From Steinernema hermaphroditum (Eukaryota; Nematoda; Chromadorea; Rhabditida; Steinernematidae): 64,000 nt of DNA. Below are positions 46,600 through 58,265 of this stretch, piece by piece. Numbering within the stretch: position 1 is the stretch's first letter; each line of letters opens with the position of its first letter. The translations under genes were made by a program, and so were the position numbers. The notes under the pieces are model-generated. The model searched no databases, was not told the DNA's origin, and was given only the letters and a program-made list of their open reading frames with translations. The stretch is from positions 13,982,092 through 14,046,091 of the forward strand of contig CM059623.1 of assembly GCA_030435675.1 (NCBI GenBank), read 5' to 3'.

Positions 46600-46910
46600 C
46601 TAATCACGCTCGAGGGTGCCGAATTCGTCATGGTGTCGACATGGATTATACGGAACCTATAAAAGCGAAGCTAAGGGTTGCACCTTCTCCATCTCCTTGA
46701 GAATCCTGCGTGCGCTCATCGGCCGTCCTGATGAGCAAGTGTATCATATTCCGGCACTTCATATCACTTCAAATAGAAATCTCTCAGCACAAAGTTAAGA
46801 GCCCTTGTGGAGGTAACTCGAAAAGATGCGGCCTGGCCCTGGAGCAAACATTGTAAAATTGAAAAATGTTTACAGTATCGGTCATTTTTCATCGTTCAAC
46901 CCAATAGCAA
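46600..46910. repeat. Fragment related to the 22.5-23.4 kb mariner element
   Basis: CTCAGCACAAAGTTAAGAGC and the following 60 bp resemble 22820-22880. About 100 bp further on is TTCAACCCAATA, like the right terminal inverted repeat of that element. The matching left end was not found. Confidence 0.4.
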
Positions 46911-48113
46911 CATTTGGATTGTTACATCCCATTAGTACTGACCTCGTTTCTTTGTTCTTGAAATGTTTTTGAAACATTTTTTTCAGGAAATCAGGAGACT
47001 TTCCGAGTTTAGACCGGTTTTCAGCACTTACGTGTTTATAACAGCAATGAAATTGTCATCGGATGCCTCACAGATGGTCATTTACACCATTTATCTTCCC
47101 GGACGCACTACGCCTTGCAGGACTTCAAATAAGAACAAGAGACACATTATCTCGCGTTAGTCGCTGGTCTTCTTCTGGATTCTGCGCAAGGCAAGGCATT
47201 AGAGTCAATTGCGGCGATCCCATCAGTGAGGCGAAGAGCTGATTTGTCGATGTCCACAGATAACACATACGCTAACATTACCAGTCATCGATAAAATCCT
47301 GTCGTAAAGATATTAAATATAACATTGAAAGAAACTAAGGCCGCGTAGCGTGCAGATAAGATTGCCCACTGGAAACACGAATCACGTCGAGAAGAACGCA
47401 AATACATAGTAGAGTAACTTTACTTCTCACTCCTTACAGCAAAGATTACCAAAGCCGAATGCATTCTCTGCAAAAATAAAAAAATATAGTTGGTTATATA
47501 GAGAATATAGAGAGAAACAGCTGTTCCACAACGGGATATTCCGAGGAAGATACTGGCAGAAGAAGGACACGGTACTTGCGGTTTCCATCCGTCTCGGCTC
47601 AGTTGGCTTAGAACCGAACTGAAAGATATCGGATGCTTTCTACCCCTTGCCACATGCGTTTTTCTCTCGTCATCTGCGCTTTCTTCGCACCGGTCCCCGT
47701 GAGCAGGTAGGGTCTGGCTTCACTCTTTTTAAGAACTCTTTAAGAAATATGCTCTGGCCGATGAATTTTTAGAAGGTTTTTTTGTTTTTTTTTTATTCTT
47801 AGCAGGCCGAAGGTCGACCCCTAGAGTCTTGGACGCTCTGTTAGGATCCCACTACTTCAAATTCCAATTTAGAGAATTTCTAAATGATTCATCATGCATA
47901 TGGCCTATCCCGCTGGAGACTCAACAGCGAACAATCTGATGCATCTTAGGAAATCGCAAGAAACAGAGACTATTTCTTCTTTGTCTCGCAACATTCGGTC
48001 AGCGCTGTGACCTCAACAAATCCAAAAAATGAGCCCAGTGGTAGACACCAATTCGGGCGCGTCTTGTTTTTGTACAGCACGATCAAGACGTAAGGTCAAA
48101 TATCGCTGCACGC
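46911..48113. other. Region without a supported gene
   Basis: No coding or RNA gene was recognised. Short open stretches occur at 46963-47160 (+) and 47420-47653 (-) without domains. Confidence 0.3.
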
Positions 48114-49250
48114 ATGCCCGAGAATGCGATCAAAAAAACAATACGTCTCCGACTCTCAAAATCGCTGACATTAAAGTCAGTCAGTAGCGCCAAATTAGAG
48201 AAAGACCCCGATTTGTGCAAAAAATGGACTCGGTCGCAACAAAGCCGCAACAAAGAGGCATTTTTCTGTCAAAAGGAAACGCAAATATTCGCAGCCGATA
48301 GAATTCAAGAAGGCAAAATCGGACATTGCACGAAGAATAGTGATGAGTCCAATGTTCGAAGGGACATACCAACATTATACGAAGCTTCTCAATGGCCAAT
48401 TTCAACTTGACATGCAAAAACGGCATTCTGCGATATAGCACGGGGAGCTAGATTTGCTCACAATATGCTTTCAAGCTCAGAATCAAAGTCGCCCGAGGTG
48501 ATTTTGTCTTCCAATTTCGGACAGTGCCCGCGTAGATAGGCCAGTGTTGAGGGCAGATTAGACATGACTTTTGATAGACAGTCCAGATAGTTTCGTCTAG
48601 ACCTCACCCTATATAGCGTGCATCACTGAGTCATTGCATATTCGTTGTGTGCCTCGAGTAAAGGACGGGTCATGTGTTCCAATGTGAACCTCAACATCAC
48701 AACCGTCACTACCTCGGCTGTTTAGCCAAACGAGTTGGACATCATTAGAAAATAAAACGAATTTCTTTCGTGTTTTATCACTGCATATTTTCATCGCTCA
48801 TATCAGAGCCTGGCTCAACAAAGGCTTTCCTCAAAATCAAACTTAAAACAAGCAGGGCGTTGGTGAAAACGTGTCACTCAAGGCAGATAAGACAATTAAT
48901 CCGATGTCCTGTTTTTTATGTAGTGCGCACGCAATGACAGAAGATCAATCAACGTCACAGAGATGCCCGAGGAAGCGTTCTGAAAAACAACACGTCTCCA
49001 ACTCTCGAAATTGCACGCTCTCTGACATCCAATCGGTTCTTGGAGTGGCGTCGGATAAGAGGAAGATTCCGATTTGTGCAAAAAATGGACTCGGTCGCAA
49101 CAAAGCCGGAACAAAGAGATATTTTTCTGTCAAAAGGAAACGCATTCGCAGTCGAAAAGGCTCACCGAGGCAAAATTGAACATTTATGCATAGTTAGATG
49201 AGTCTAATGCTCTAAGAGACATGTCAACATCCAACGGAGCTTCTTGATGA
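48114..49250. repeat. Two diverged copies of a 300-bp segment
   Basis: The segment 48114-48415 and the segment 48960-49250 share long blocks, for example GATTTGTGCAAAAAATGGAC and CAACAAAGCCG, about 850 bp apart in the same orientation. The frames differ by indels between the copies, so coding use is unlikely. Confidence 0.75.
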
Positions 49251-50280
49251 CCTGTTTCAACTTATTTTTTACACCATACACCAGAATCAACGGCATTACG
49301 CCGTACAGCACAAGAGGCACACTATCACACCGTAATCGGTAGCCATTTTCTGGTGATTCCATCAGAGGACGCGGCCATCACAAAGATGAAGAGATGAATC
49401 CGGGACATTTCAACCCAGAGAGCTAAAATTGTTTACTGAAATGCTCCTCCATATGTGTGATGAGATCTATTTACAATCCGGTTACAAGCTCATAGTCAGA
49501 CCTTTATCTATACGATCTATTGTTGCTCAGCATCTTTCATTCACAGCAAGCGACCCAAACAACTAACAGGGGAGCATTCCGAAGTGTCAGACGTCGATCG
49601 AGTTCAAACTTTGGGTATTTGCACGTCTGTTCGTGGCACACCTCTTCTGTTCTTCCCAAAACAGTTTTACAGCGCTAAATAATACACATTAGCCGTATTC
49701 CGCGTCGCCGGAACCCGGACCCCTTGGAGTGATGGTGTGTGCTTGTGCTTCATTATGGCGTTTGTGGAGAGTGCTGCATTCAGAAAACGGCACTCACCAA
49801 ATAAGATCTGCCGGCGTAGCATCCGAATCGTGAGCTGACATGTTGTCGAACGCCGCACAAACCACAACAATTGAAGGCAGCCAATGCGGAGAATTTTCGC
49901 ATTTCAGAATCCATTCAACTACCAACCATAGTATGTCCCCATAATTGCACAAAACAACTATTGTTTGTAGCATAAATGGCTGATGTAATTATAGATTTTA
50001 CGACTTGTTCTGTTAGGTAGTGCAAAGAAGCATGCGCCTGATGCCACCATCAAAGTATCTTAAGGAAACTTTGCTTACTGTCCGCACCTTCCGTCACATA
50101 CCAGTGGCTTAATCGTAAATACATATATCTAGACATTGCACGGAAAAGATGAAATGACATCTCGTCTCAGTGCAAACCTAAAACGGGTCTCAAGTCGCAA
50201 CATCTGCTGATTTTCCCGCCGGGCGGAGTCTGAAAAAAGTCGAAATATTTCGAGAACAACGGAACAGGGTCAGTACTAAT
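49251..50280. other. Region without a supported gene
   Basis: No coding exon, repeat array or RNA gene was recognised. A short minus-strand open stretch at 49667-49870 has no domain. Confidence 0.3.
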
Positions 50281-50289
50281 GGGGTGTAA

Positions 50290-50352
50290 CACTCCAAAAG
50301 TTGCTATATAAGAGACTACTGCTTGTCGGCAACATCAGCTCCGGTGTTCACC
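50290..50352 (+). promoter_or_regulatory. TATA promoter of coiled-coil gene B
   Basis: CAAAAGTTGCTATATAAGAG and CTTGTCGGCAACATC precede the ATG at 50353. TATATAAG starts at 50305. It is similar to, but more diverged than, the promoters of copies A and C. Confidence 0.7.
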
Positions 50353-51357
50353 ATGAAAGCAGCCTTCTGCCTACTCCTCCTCATCAGCTTGGCTTACGCC
50401 TGCCAGCCCATCAATAAGTTGGACGATAAAATGGGTGACTCTTTTAGTTTTCACTCTTTCCGCTATTGAGATGTTTTAGGTTCTGATGATACAACTCCGG
50501 CGTCTACTGAGAATACAACTCCGGCGTCTATTGAAAATACAACTCCGGCGTCTGCCGAAAATACAACTCCGGCGTCTGCTGAAAATACAACTCCGGCGTC
50601 TATTGAAAATACAACTCCGGCGTCAGCTGAAAATACAACTCCGGCGTCAGGTAAAAATACAACTCCGGCGTCTGCTAAAGGTTCAACTACTGTAGGTTCA
50701 TCAACACCCGGAAATGGGCAGTCCCTCGAAGAGAAAATCGCAGCCGCGAAAAGCGCTCAGGAAAAGGCTCAAGAAAAATTCACTGATGCGAACATGATAT
50801 TTAACATGTTGACCAAAGAACTGAACGACGGAAAAAACGAGAACGACCAAGACAAGCAGAACCTGGACGCTGTAATCAAGAAAAAAGATGCGTTTAGGGC
50901 CAAGAGCGACCATGATGCTGCTGTAGCGGAAGAGGATGAGGCCAAAACTGAAAAAACAAAGGCCGACGGAGAACTCAAAGCAGCAGAGATGGCCCAGACC
51001 GACATCGACGGCAACCCCGCTTCAACGGCAGAGCAAAAGATGGCAGCCAAATATGCATTCTTGAAGGCTCAGACAAAATTGGACAAAGCTGCGGAAAAGT
51101 TGGCCTTGGCCATGAAGAGAACTGAGCAAAAGAAGGAAGAGTTAGACAAGTTCAAAGATGTCGCACTAGGGGAAACTGACACTGCAGAAAGTCTTATGGA
51201 ATTAAAGGAGGAGCTGGAAGCGATAATCCAGAGTTATGAAGATAAGAAGAAAGAACTAGTGTCTGCTCAAAAAGTGAAGGAAACGAGAGATGCTGAGCTG
51301 AAGGAGGCAACGACAAAGCTCGAAAACCTGGAGAAGGAGCTGCAGCAGCAGCAATAA
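50353..51357 (+). CDS. Secreted mucin-like coiled-coil protein B
   Basis: Exons 50353-50434 and 50480-51357 join into 319 residues ending in TAA. The first exon is a signal peptide (MKAAFCLLLLISLAYAC) and short spacer. Residues about 30-95 are a tandem repeat of an eight-residue unit, ENTTPASA, with NTT forming a predicted N-glycosylation site in every copy and many Thr/Ser for O-glycans. From about residue 105 to the end the chain is rich in Ala, Glu, Lys and Gln and strongly predicts a coiled coil, ending LEKELQQQQ. No catalytic motif or known family was recognised. It is probably extracellular. It shares the promoter, first exon, intron phase and 3' UTR with the copies at 45.7 and 57.2 kb. 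Confidence 0.8.
50492..50680 (+). repeat. 24-bp coding tandem repeat in gene B
   Basis: About eight copies of AATACAACTCCGGCGTCT plus six variable bases encode the ENTTPAS(A/I) repeat. Copies are nearly identical, which suggests recent expansion or homogenisation. Confidence 0.9.
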
Positions 51358-51365
51358 GTCGACTT

Positions 51366-51475
51366 ACTATGACGCCCTTTGCGATACATTTTGAGTATTT
51401 ATTGGCTAGATTTCCATGGTGATGGTCGTCTTCTTGTGCAATATTCACGAATATAAAAAATAAAATTTCTTTTAT
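51366..51475 (+). repeat. Conserved 3' UTR block, copy 1 of 3
   Basis: GATACATTTTGAGTATTTAT followed by TGGCTAGATTT and TTGTGCAATATTCACGAAT occurs after gene B, again at about 51870-51965 and again at about 58178-58265 after gene C. It is nearly identical in all three. Confidence 0.85.
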
Positions 51476-51645
51476 AATCAAACAGTATCGTTCTTGAGTG
51501 TATACATTATAAATATCGATGGCGATGTACCAAAGCGTCGGATAATGAGGCGTCGCCAAAAAAACCGAGGTAGTTGCTGGGAAACATTGGCCAATTCCTC
51601 GTTCGTAGAATATGCCGATCAAGGTATGCTGAAACACTACGAGTT

Positions 51646-51873
51646 GTCGAATGAACACCGCTTGTCGGAATGCGAACGTCCTTGCGGAATACAACTCAAG
51701 GTCCAACTCAAGGTCCTACTGAAGGTCCAACTCAGGGTTCAACTCAGGGTTCTACCGAAGGTTCAACTCAAGGTCCAACTGAGGGTCCAACTGAGGGTCC
51801 TACTGAAGGTCCGACTCAGGGTCCTACTGAAGGTCCAACTCAAGCGACTACCGATCCCACCCAGAACCGCTGA
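51646..51873 (+). pseudogene. 5'-truncated remnant of the mucin-like coiled-coil family
   Basis: A Thr/Gly/Pro-rich repeat with 12-bp units (GGTCCAACTCAA and variants) encodes about fifteen copies of T-Q/E-G-P/S and stops at 51873. Immediately after it lies the family's 3' UTR block. Upstream, CGCTTGTCGGAA recalls the promoter of the family, but the signal-peptide exon and the coiled coil are missing. Confidence 0.6.
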
Positions 51874-51965
51874 TACATTTTGAGTATTTATTGGCTAGAT
51901 TTTCATGGTGACGGTCTTCTTCTTGTGCAATATTCACGAATATAAAAAATGAAATTATCATTGCA

Positions 51966-52549
51966 AGCAGGAGGTAATCGCGCACACATTGTGACTTGCT
52001 GCATTCGCCATAATCAACTAATGAACGGTTCATCAACCGGTTAATGAGCCCTTGATGCCGATCCGTCAATCCGATCCGGACTTCATAAGCTGATCAAAGC
52101 GGATTGGCTATTGAGCGAATATCGTCACAAAGTGACGTCAAAATGTGACGTTCCAATTGAAAACGCGTTCATCGCATTCACGAGACGGAGCGCTCGTTGT
52201 GCTCATCAACGCGGACCACACAGAGAGCGCGTAGTAGACGGAGAGCGTGTCGGAACGACCCCTTTCATCTATCTTCAGGATGTTGAGTGGAATGAGAGAA
52301 CAAAGCGCTCGTATTCGGTGACGCACAAAGCAGTTGAAAAATACCAATTTTGTTTTTTTCGTTAATATTGCAGAATTAAGGAACAGTAAAATGCAACAAC
52401 AAAAAAACGGATAACGTTATATCGTTTAAAGTATACCCCATAAAGCAGTTGTGAGTGTTCCGGCTTCCATGCGGAATTGGAACACCCGTAGGACGTAGTC
52501 CCACCACCGCTCACAACAAGACGTCCAAAGCCAGGAATCTGAATGTGTG
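51966..52549. other. Region without a supported gene
   Basis: Nothing was recognised except a perfect TGACGTCA palindrome near 52133-52140, which by itself is weak evidence for a regulatory site. Confidence 0.3.
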
Positions 52550-52553
52550 AGAA

Positions 52554-52761
52554 GTCATCCTTAAGGCCGCCGACGTTCTAAGGGCCAATGAAGACGCCCC
52601 TTTCGGACCAAGGACCCCTCTCTCCGAAGAAGATGCGAACTCCGAAGCCATGCCAGTAGTCCAAACGCCCATTAAGAAGATGTTCCGCTGCCACATCAGA
52701 AGATTCGCCGATTTTCGCATGCACCGTGAAGTCCGCCGCTACCGTCCGGTTGAAGCCTGTG
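52554..52761 (+). other. Possible coding exon, family unknown
   Basis: An open stretch encodes VILKAADVLRANEDAPFGPR and continues through MFRCHIRRFADFR to VEAC, ending at a plausible donor (TGTGTAAGAG). The Arg-rich end is partly similar at DNA level to about 16510-16660. No other exons were found. Confidence 0.3.
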
Positions 52762-54353
52762 TAAGAGACATCCTCTGTTTTGTCTACTATTCGGTGTCGT
52801 GCAAGATGTCTATTATCGCCATGTCAAACAGATGAACTTATAGCTAAGTTACGCTTTCTGTTTCGTGACTCATCGAGCTCGAATTTTTACTGATTGGAGT
52901 CTTAATATGGCTCGCCTCTCACTTCTTACTATGGCTATCATCACTGCTAATGTAGGTCATCGAATAGAATGGATGTTGTTGAAGCCTTTGTTGTCGAAAA
53001 TTATTCAGGTGTGGAACCAAATCCGCTATACCTCTTTTTTGTCTATCGCAGCATTACTGCGAGGTTACGCATTCTTCATTCTTTTTTTGCTACACTTTAT
53101 ACGCACCTTCCTTTCGTGAGCATTGAGGGCAACAGAGTACGCATCTCCATCTCGGAGACTTCTTCACGCACAATCCTCCTGACGCGAGAGTTGGAACGGC
53201 CTCTCCTTCGCTCGCCTTTGATACTCTCACGCTCACAAGAGAGCGCTTCTTCCTGCTGTGAATGTATTCGCCTTTGTGTCACATAATCGTGTTGTCTTCT
53301 TAATTTATCGTGTCGATAGAAAGTGTATTTTATCTGTTCTGTCTACGCACTGGTCATCCGGAGTTGGCGATCAAGGAGTTCTTCATCGTTCATTCTTCAC
53401 CCATGGAAAACGGGAAAGGTTTATAGCAGGCAGAGCTAGTTATGCCAGTAGTCACCAGGGACTACACGCATCGCAACCAAGGGCGAGCAGATCGCACGCA
53501 GTGATCAAGAGGAAAGAAGGAGACAAGGAGGAAAGCGTAACGGAGCCCTAGGGCAAAGAATCCCGCGTGGTACTCTCGGTTGCTACGGATCGGACCGAGA
53601 GTTTGAGACGACCGCCAGCCTACTGTTCCTACTGTCCATTGTCATATACGAGAGCGGAAGTCGATCCGGATTCGGGTTGTGCAATGTAGCACTTACAACT
53701 GTCGGGATGGAAAAAATATGGGCAGGAAAGAAACGGAGTGGGAGCATATGGGGTGGAAATGTCACGGCCGAAGAAAATGGGACGCAATTGTCATGACAGC
53801 GTTCCCAAATCACATGTTACAAGAACGTTCGAATGACACGCTTCCAGGCAACGCTCTTATTCCACATCATTACTCTTATGCGCTTTTGCGTTTTGCGACT
53901 TGTATCTACGACGCTTTTGAACGCTTTGTATGATTGTACTCCTTGTGTTCTTATATTTTGTTCTGTCGGCAAGATTGACGCTCGCACAACAGGCTAAAGA
54001 AACGCAACACCTAGCATCCTCAGAGGCATAGTGGTAACAGAGCGGTAGGATCTTCACTGCCTGTGTCGTTTGTAAGCCGAGGGTGGATTCGGTTCCCCTC
54101 TGTGTTCATATTTTGTGTGGATGTTTTCCCCGTGCGCACGGCAAAAACACACACATATACACAGACCAGTGAACCGTTCATACATAGGGGGTTGTCAGAA
54201 CAACAGCTTATTGTAATTGTGCCAATTGTACCTTTAAACTCGCAAACTGCCATAGCAAAAATGAAATTTAACGTGTGGTGCAACTGCATAAAATTTCCAA
54301 CGGGTTTTAGGAGGAGTTTTTAGGAAACGCCCTACGAAACTGTTGAACGTCAC
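52762..54353. other. Region without a supported gene
   Basis: Short open stretches only. A tRNA-like segment at 54021-54102 was examined and rejected. Confidence 0.3.
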
Positions 54354-54947
54354 ATGCAGCTGCTTTGCCTTCTTCTAATTCCGCTCTTTATTTTGGCAAC
54401 CCAGGTATATTTTGAGTGGAGCATGTTTAGCCTGGCCATCGCTTCTTAGGTATCATGCCGCATTCGATTCTCCCATCTTGGCTCTCACTACGATGGGACC
54501 TTTAGCAAAGCAGTGAGTGTGGCTCGTACTGGTGAATGCACTCTCCTGGCATTCAACAAAAAGAAGATCGGATTTCGAATCAAAGTGCACGAAGAGAAGA
54601 AGACTTGCGCTCTGCTCACGGCATTCAAGCGATTTACCGCTCCGAATGATACCAAGATTCGTGACTATATCTTGACCACAAGCACCTCTAATCAGGTGTG
54701 CAAGCCCTATTCAGCTCGAAATGGTAGTTGAATGTTGATTATTCTGATTGTACCAAGCGTTTCAGTAAGCGAATTCATCTCCGGTCCATGCAAACGATAC
54801 AGATGGGACTGCGAACTGTTAGAAAAGATGGTGAGCCTGCCGCGAATCCATGTTTCATATAGGAAATTTCAGAGAGACTATTGTATCTTTGTTGGTTCCG
54901 ACAAGCCCGATTGCATCTGTGAGGCTCTTTCTTTTCTCACAGTGTGA
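54354..54947 (+). CDS. Secreted cysteine-containing protein, possibly PAN/apple-like
   Basis: Exons 54354-54404, 54450-54723, 54766-54830 and 54873-54947 join into 154 residues ending in TGA. Exon 1 is a signal peptide (MQLLCLLLIPLFILATQ). The mature part has about ten cysteines, with motifs such as VSCRIRFSH, TGECTLLAF, KKTCALL, GPCKRYRWDC and PDCIC, broadly like PAN/apple folds. That assignment is tentative. The final exon might instead be spliced at 54919 into the Cys-pair region that follows, but the phases do not agree. Confidence 0.5.
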
Positions 54948-55416
54948 AAAATCAGGAGTTTTAGCTTCTACGGGTGTTTCCATAGAAGACGTTGAGTGCC
55001 CAACGGGTTAGCACATGGTCGCCGTGAAGAAAGAAGTCTTGCTGTGTTGTCCTGAAGGAGAGAATTTGGCGGCAGAACAGAGTGGAAAAGCCTTGTGCTG
55101 CCCAAAGAAGAAAGTTTTCAAAGAAGTTCTTAACGACACAGCCATTTGCTGTGGTCCCAATGACAACTACCAACAGGGGACTGGTCTCTGCTGTCCCTCT
55201 GACCTGGTTCACTCGAAGTCCAGCTCAGGAAGCATCGGCTGTTGCCCCATTGGTAGAGCCTATGTAAAAACTGTAAATGGCGTCGTCCATTGCTGCACTG
55301 TAACTCACCCGAAAGCTGTGGCAGCTGAAGACGGCTATGCCAGCTGTTGTCCTGCTAGCTATAACAAATTGGTAGTGGATCCAACGATCGCAGAGGGATA
55401 CATATGCGCTTTATAA
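54943..55416 (+). pseudogene. Cys-Cys-pair repeat domain, disrupted
   Basis: After an acceptor-like CTCACAG, one frame runs from 54943 to a TAA at 55414-55416. It contains seven CC pairs spaced by about 14-19 residues (LLCCPEGE, ALCCPKKK, AICCGPN, GLCCPSD, GCCPIGR, HCCTVTH, SCCPAS) and ends YICAL. The frame is interrupted by TAG at 55009-55011, just before HMVAVKK, and it does not join the upstream exon in phase. It is probably the decayed second half of the upstream gene, or a separate relic. The CC-pair pattern is seen in nematode secreted proteins. Confidence 0.5.
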
Positions 55417-57175
55417 GTCTATCCCCGATGAGCGTGTCTTGCATACAGACAAATGATGTCGTTGTATTTGTTTATATATTTTTAGTTTCTCAATTGTAAA
55501 GCCAATTTTTCGTCATTTGTGAATTATACCGACAATAAGTTGAAGCGGACAGTGCGTGCAGTAAATTGAATTTTATGTATCATTAGATTGGTGCATTGAG
55601 AGTTGATCGGCGACGACGGCCTTCTTGGCGAGATGATGGACGGCAACCTGGTGTTCCAGGCCTTCTGGGAGCCGGGGCGATCATTGCGCAAAAGCCCACA
55701 AAGGATTGCTCATTCATTGGATCAAACGAGAGATCGAGTGAGTGACAACCAAGAACGATCAATCGCTGTTTAATATGAGCGCAGGCTATATAGCAGAGAA
55801 TCGCAGACGCTGACTATGTACATACCATTCAGAATTTCATTCCACTCCCACGTCATTCGCTTTAAGAGAGTACTCAGTCAGTACTCAAGCCTCTTTTTTG
55901 CGTCTTACTTTTTGTACATTATGTATATTAAGTACTAGAGTTGTCATCGGGTCGAACTCGTTCACCCTACAGTAATTTCTACCTCATTCCTGTGCAAAAA
56001 GGAAATCTTTTATTATTAACATTCGTTATTTTCGAATCGGAAATTCCAACAATGCCAAGTGGTTTTCATGATATGGAAATGACCGTATCATGCAAAGTTT
56101 ACCCTATAGGATTGTGATTAAGTGACATACTTCTGAAAAGAGTGCCCCAATTGAAAAGCCATCAGTGGCTGTCTTCAGACGGTGTTCTCAGCGATGCCCA
56201 TCAAAGTTCAGCGCATAGTGCTGAACGTCCGATCGGGGATATGTGAGAAACGACGTTCTGTTTGTCTCCGACTCTAATTACTCGGCGACGCGCGGGATGA
56301 AAGCACAAAGCGGTCGATTTGGAACGTGAAGGAGAAACTTGTTTTGGATGATGCACAAGAGCAATCAAGGTTTAAATTAAAAGTACTCTAAGATCGCTGC
56401 AGGATTTAGGATACTAATGGAACAGCTACACGTCAAAAGTCCAGAAATGGGGGCGGAAATTCTCATGTTGTGGACGTTCGCGGCACAGAGGTGACTTAGG
56501 CTCTCGTACCTGCTCAGAAGAGATGAGTTCCTGGTCCGGAAGTTCCACTTTCGCCGGTGGTGGTGTCCTCAGAGCGTCGGTTACCTTCAGGATGACTGCC
56601 GGATTCTTTGCGTCGGACATAGAGGTGCACTACAGGGATCTCTGGGAGCACGACTGAGAGATCGACCGTAAGATAGTGAGGTCGACATCGGTGGAAACCC
56701 TTTGCATTCATAGAAACAAAAGTATTTTCCCGATTATGTGGGAGTCTATAGAGAGGTAGTGGAAGCAAACATGGATACTTAAGCACGGGTTCGTTCAGGA
56801 GTTACCTCGGTATTCTGGAGCCGCGAGTGTTAAAGCAGAAGTATGACATACAAGATGTAATTCATACAGCGACTTGAAAGCAGGCCAACCCGAACCAATG
56901 AACCCAACAGAGCGACCTTCATTTCCTATTCGGTGACCCTATATCTTGTAAATATGCCTAGGTCTTTGTCCATAAAGATACGTTTATCGAGATATACCGT
57001 ATCACCGACGAAGCAAAATAGCAATCCTTTCCTTTCAAATCGTAAAACAGGTTGAGGCGAAGACGAGAAAGGGTCCATTCTCGCACCATCGCTTGCGGCA
57101 TCTCTCGGCGTGGGAGGTGCGTGCACAGTTGCAAATACAGCGAGAACAAAGAAACTGGGTTAGCCGCCAGAAGGG
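55417..57175. other. Region without a supported gene, with one dispersed repeat
   Basis: The dispersed repeat at 56090-56470 is listed separately. The rest shows no supported gene. From about 57120 the upstream block shared with gene A begins (GAGAACAAAGAAACTGGG). Confidence 0.35.
56090..56470 (+). repeat. Dispersed repeat family, copy 1 of 3
   Basis: GAGTGCCCCAATTGAAAAGC and CATCAGTGGCTGT, then GCGGTCGATTTGGAAC, AAGATCGCTGCAGGAT and ACACGTCAAAAGTCC occur in this order here, at 63120-63515, and (first blocks only) at 63850-64000, where the window ends. Confidence 0.85.
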
Positions 57176-57181
57176 TACAGA

Positions 57182-57242
57182 ACGCCAAAAGTTGCTATAT
57201 AAGCGGACTCCGTTTGTCGGAAACATCATCATCGTGTTCACC
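57182..57242 (+). promoter_or_regulatory. TATA promoter of coiled-coil gene C
   Basis: CAAAAGTTGCTATATAAGCG, GTTTGTCGGAAACATC and GTGTTCACC precede the ATG at 57243, almost identical to the block before gene A. TATATAAG starts at 57196. Confidence 0.78.
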
Positions 57243-58156
57243 ATGAATACAGCCTTCTGCCTACTCCTCCTCATCGGCTGCGCTTACGCCTGTGGGCCAT
57301 TAAATAAGATAGACGACGTACCAAGTAACCCTTTCAGTTTGTTCATTTTCTTTTAATTTCCGATGCTTCAGATCCGAACGCGGGATCCTCGACCACCGCC
57401 CCCGAAACCTCGACCGCCCCAGAATCGACTACCACCGCCGTCGAATCGACTACCACCGCCGTCGAATCGACGACCACCGCCGGTGGAAGTGATAAGCCCA
57501 TCGCAGAGCAAATCACTGACGCGGAAACGGCAAAGTCAGATGCTCAACGAGCTGTAAACGACGCCGGAGCTGCAGTTACCGAGTTGACCGGAAAAGTGGA
57601 CCAGGGAAAAGCCAAGTACGAGGAAGATAAGAGCAAGCTGGTCACCGTAGGAAAGAAAGAAAACGCTCTTCAGGCCAAGGCTGAATCTGACGCTGCCGCA
57701 AAAGCCGAAGAGAAAGCGAAGGAAACGAAAGCTGAGGCAGAAACAGAACTCAGTAAGGCAAACGAGAAGAAAACCGAAGTCGAAGCCGACGCCGCTGCAA
57801 CGGAGGAGCAAAAGAAGGACGCTCAAAATGCAGTCGATGAGGCCCAGGGAAAAGTCGATAAAGCTACAACAGCGCTGACCGGTGCCGAAGCAGCAGCTAG
57901 CACTAAGAAGCAAGAGTTCGAGAATGTCAAGGGTGATTTAGCCGATGGTGACACCGTCGACACTGTCAAGGCCGAGAAGGACACCCTGGAAGCCGACATC
58001 AAGGCCCATGAAGCGCAGAAGGACGCGCTCGCGGAGGCAGTAGAAGCCAAGGCTAAGGCCGAAGAGAAACTGGAGAAGGCATCGGAAAAGCTTGTAGAGC
58101 TGAAGAATACGCAGCAGCAGGAGCAGCAGGATCAGGATCAGGATCAGCAGCAATAA
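57243..58156 (+). CDS. Secreted Thr-rich coiled-coil protein C
   Basis: Exons 57243-57324 and 57372-58156 join into 288 residues ending in TAA. Residues 1-17 form the signal peptide (MNTAFCLLLLIGCAYAC). Residues about 28-70 are Thr/Ser/Glu-rich with three near-copies of ESTTTAV. From about residue 78 to 275 the chain is almost entirely Ala, Glu, Lys, Asp and Thr in heptad-like order (for example AEEKAKETKAEAETELSKAN), predicting a long coiled coil. It ends in a Gln/Asp tail. The intron phase, first exon length (82 nt), promoter and 3' UTR match genes A and B. No known family was recognised; a structural or mucus-like extracellular role is only a guess. Confidence 0.8.
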
Positions 58157-58265
58157 CTCGACTTCCTGTGACGCCCTTTGCGATACATTTTGAGTATTTA
58201 TTGGCTAGATTTTCATGGTGATGGTCTTCTTCTTGTGCAATATTCACGAATGTAGAAAGTAAAAT

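Noticed and set aside
52133..52140. CRE-type regulatory site (TGACGTCA)
   Set aside because: A single eight-base palindrome with no gene model next to it is not enough evidence.
54021..54102. tRNA gene
   Set aside because: The ends can pair (CAGAGG with CCTCTG) and there is a loose B-box, but no acceptable anticodon arm or T-stem can be drawn. At most it is a tRNA-derived repeat.
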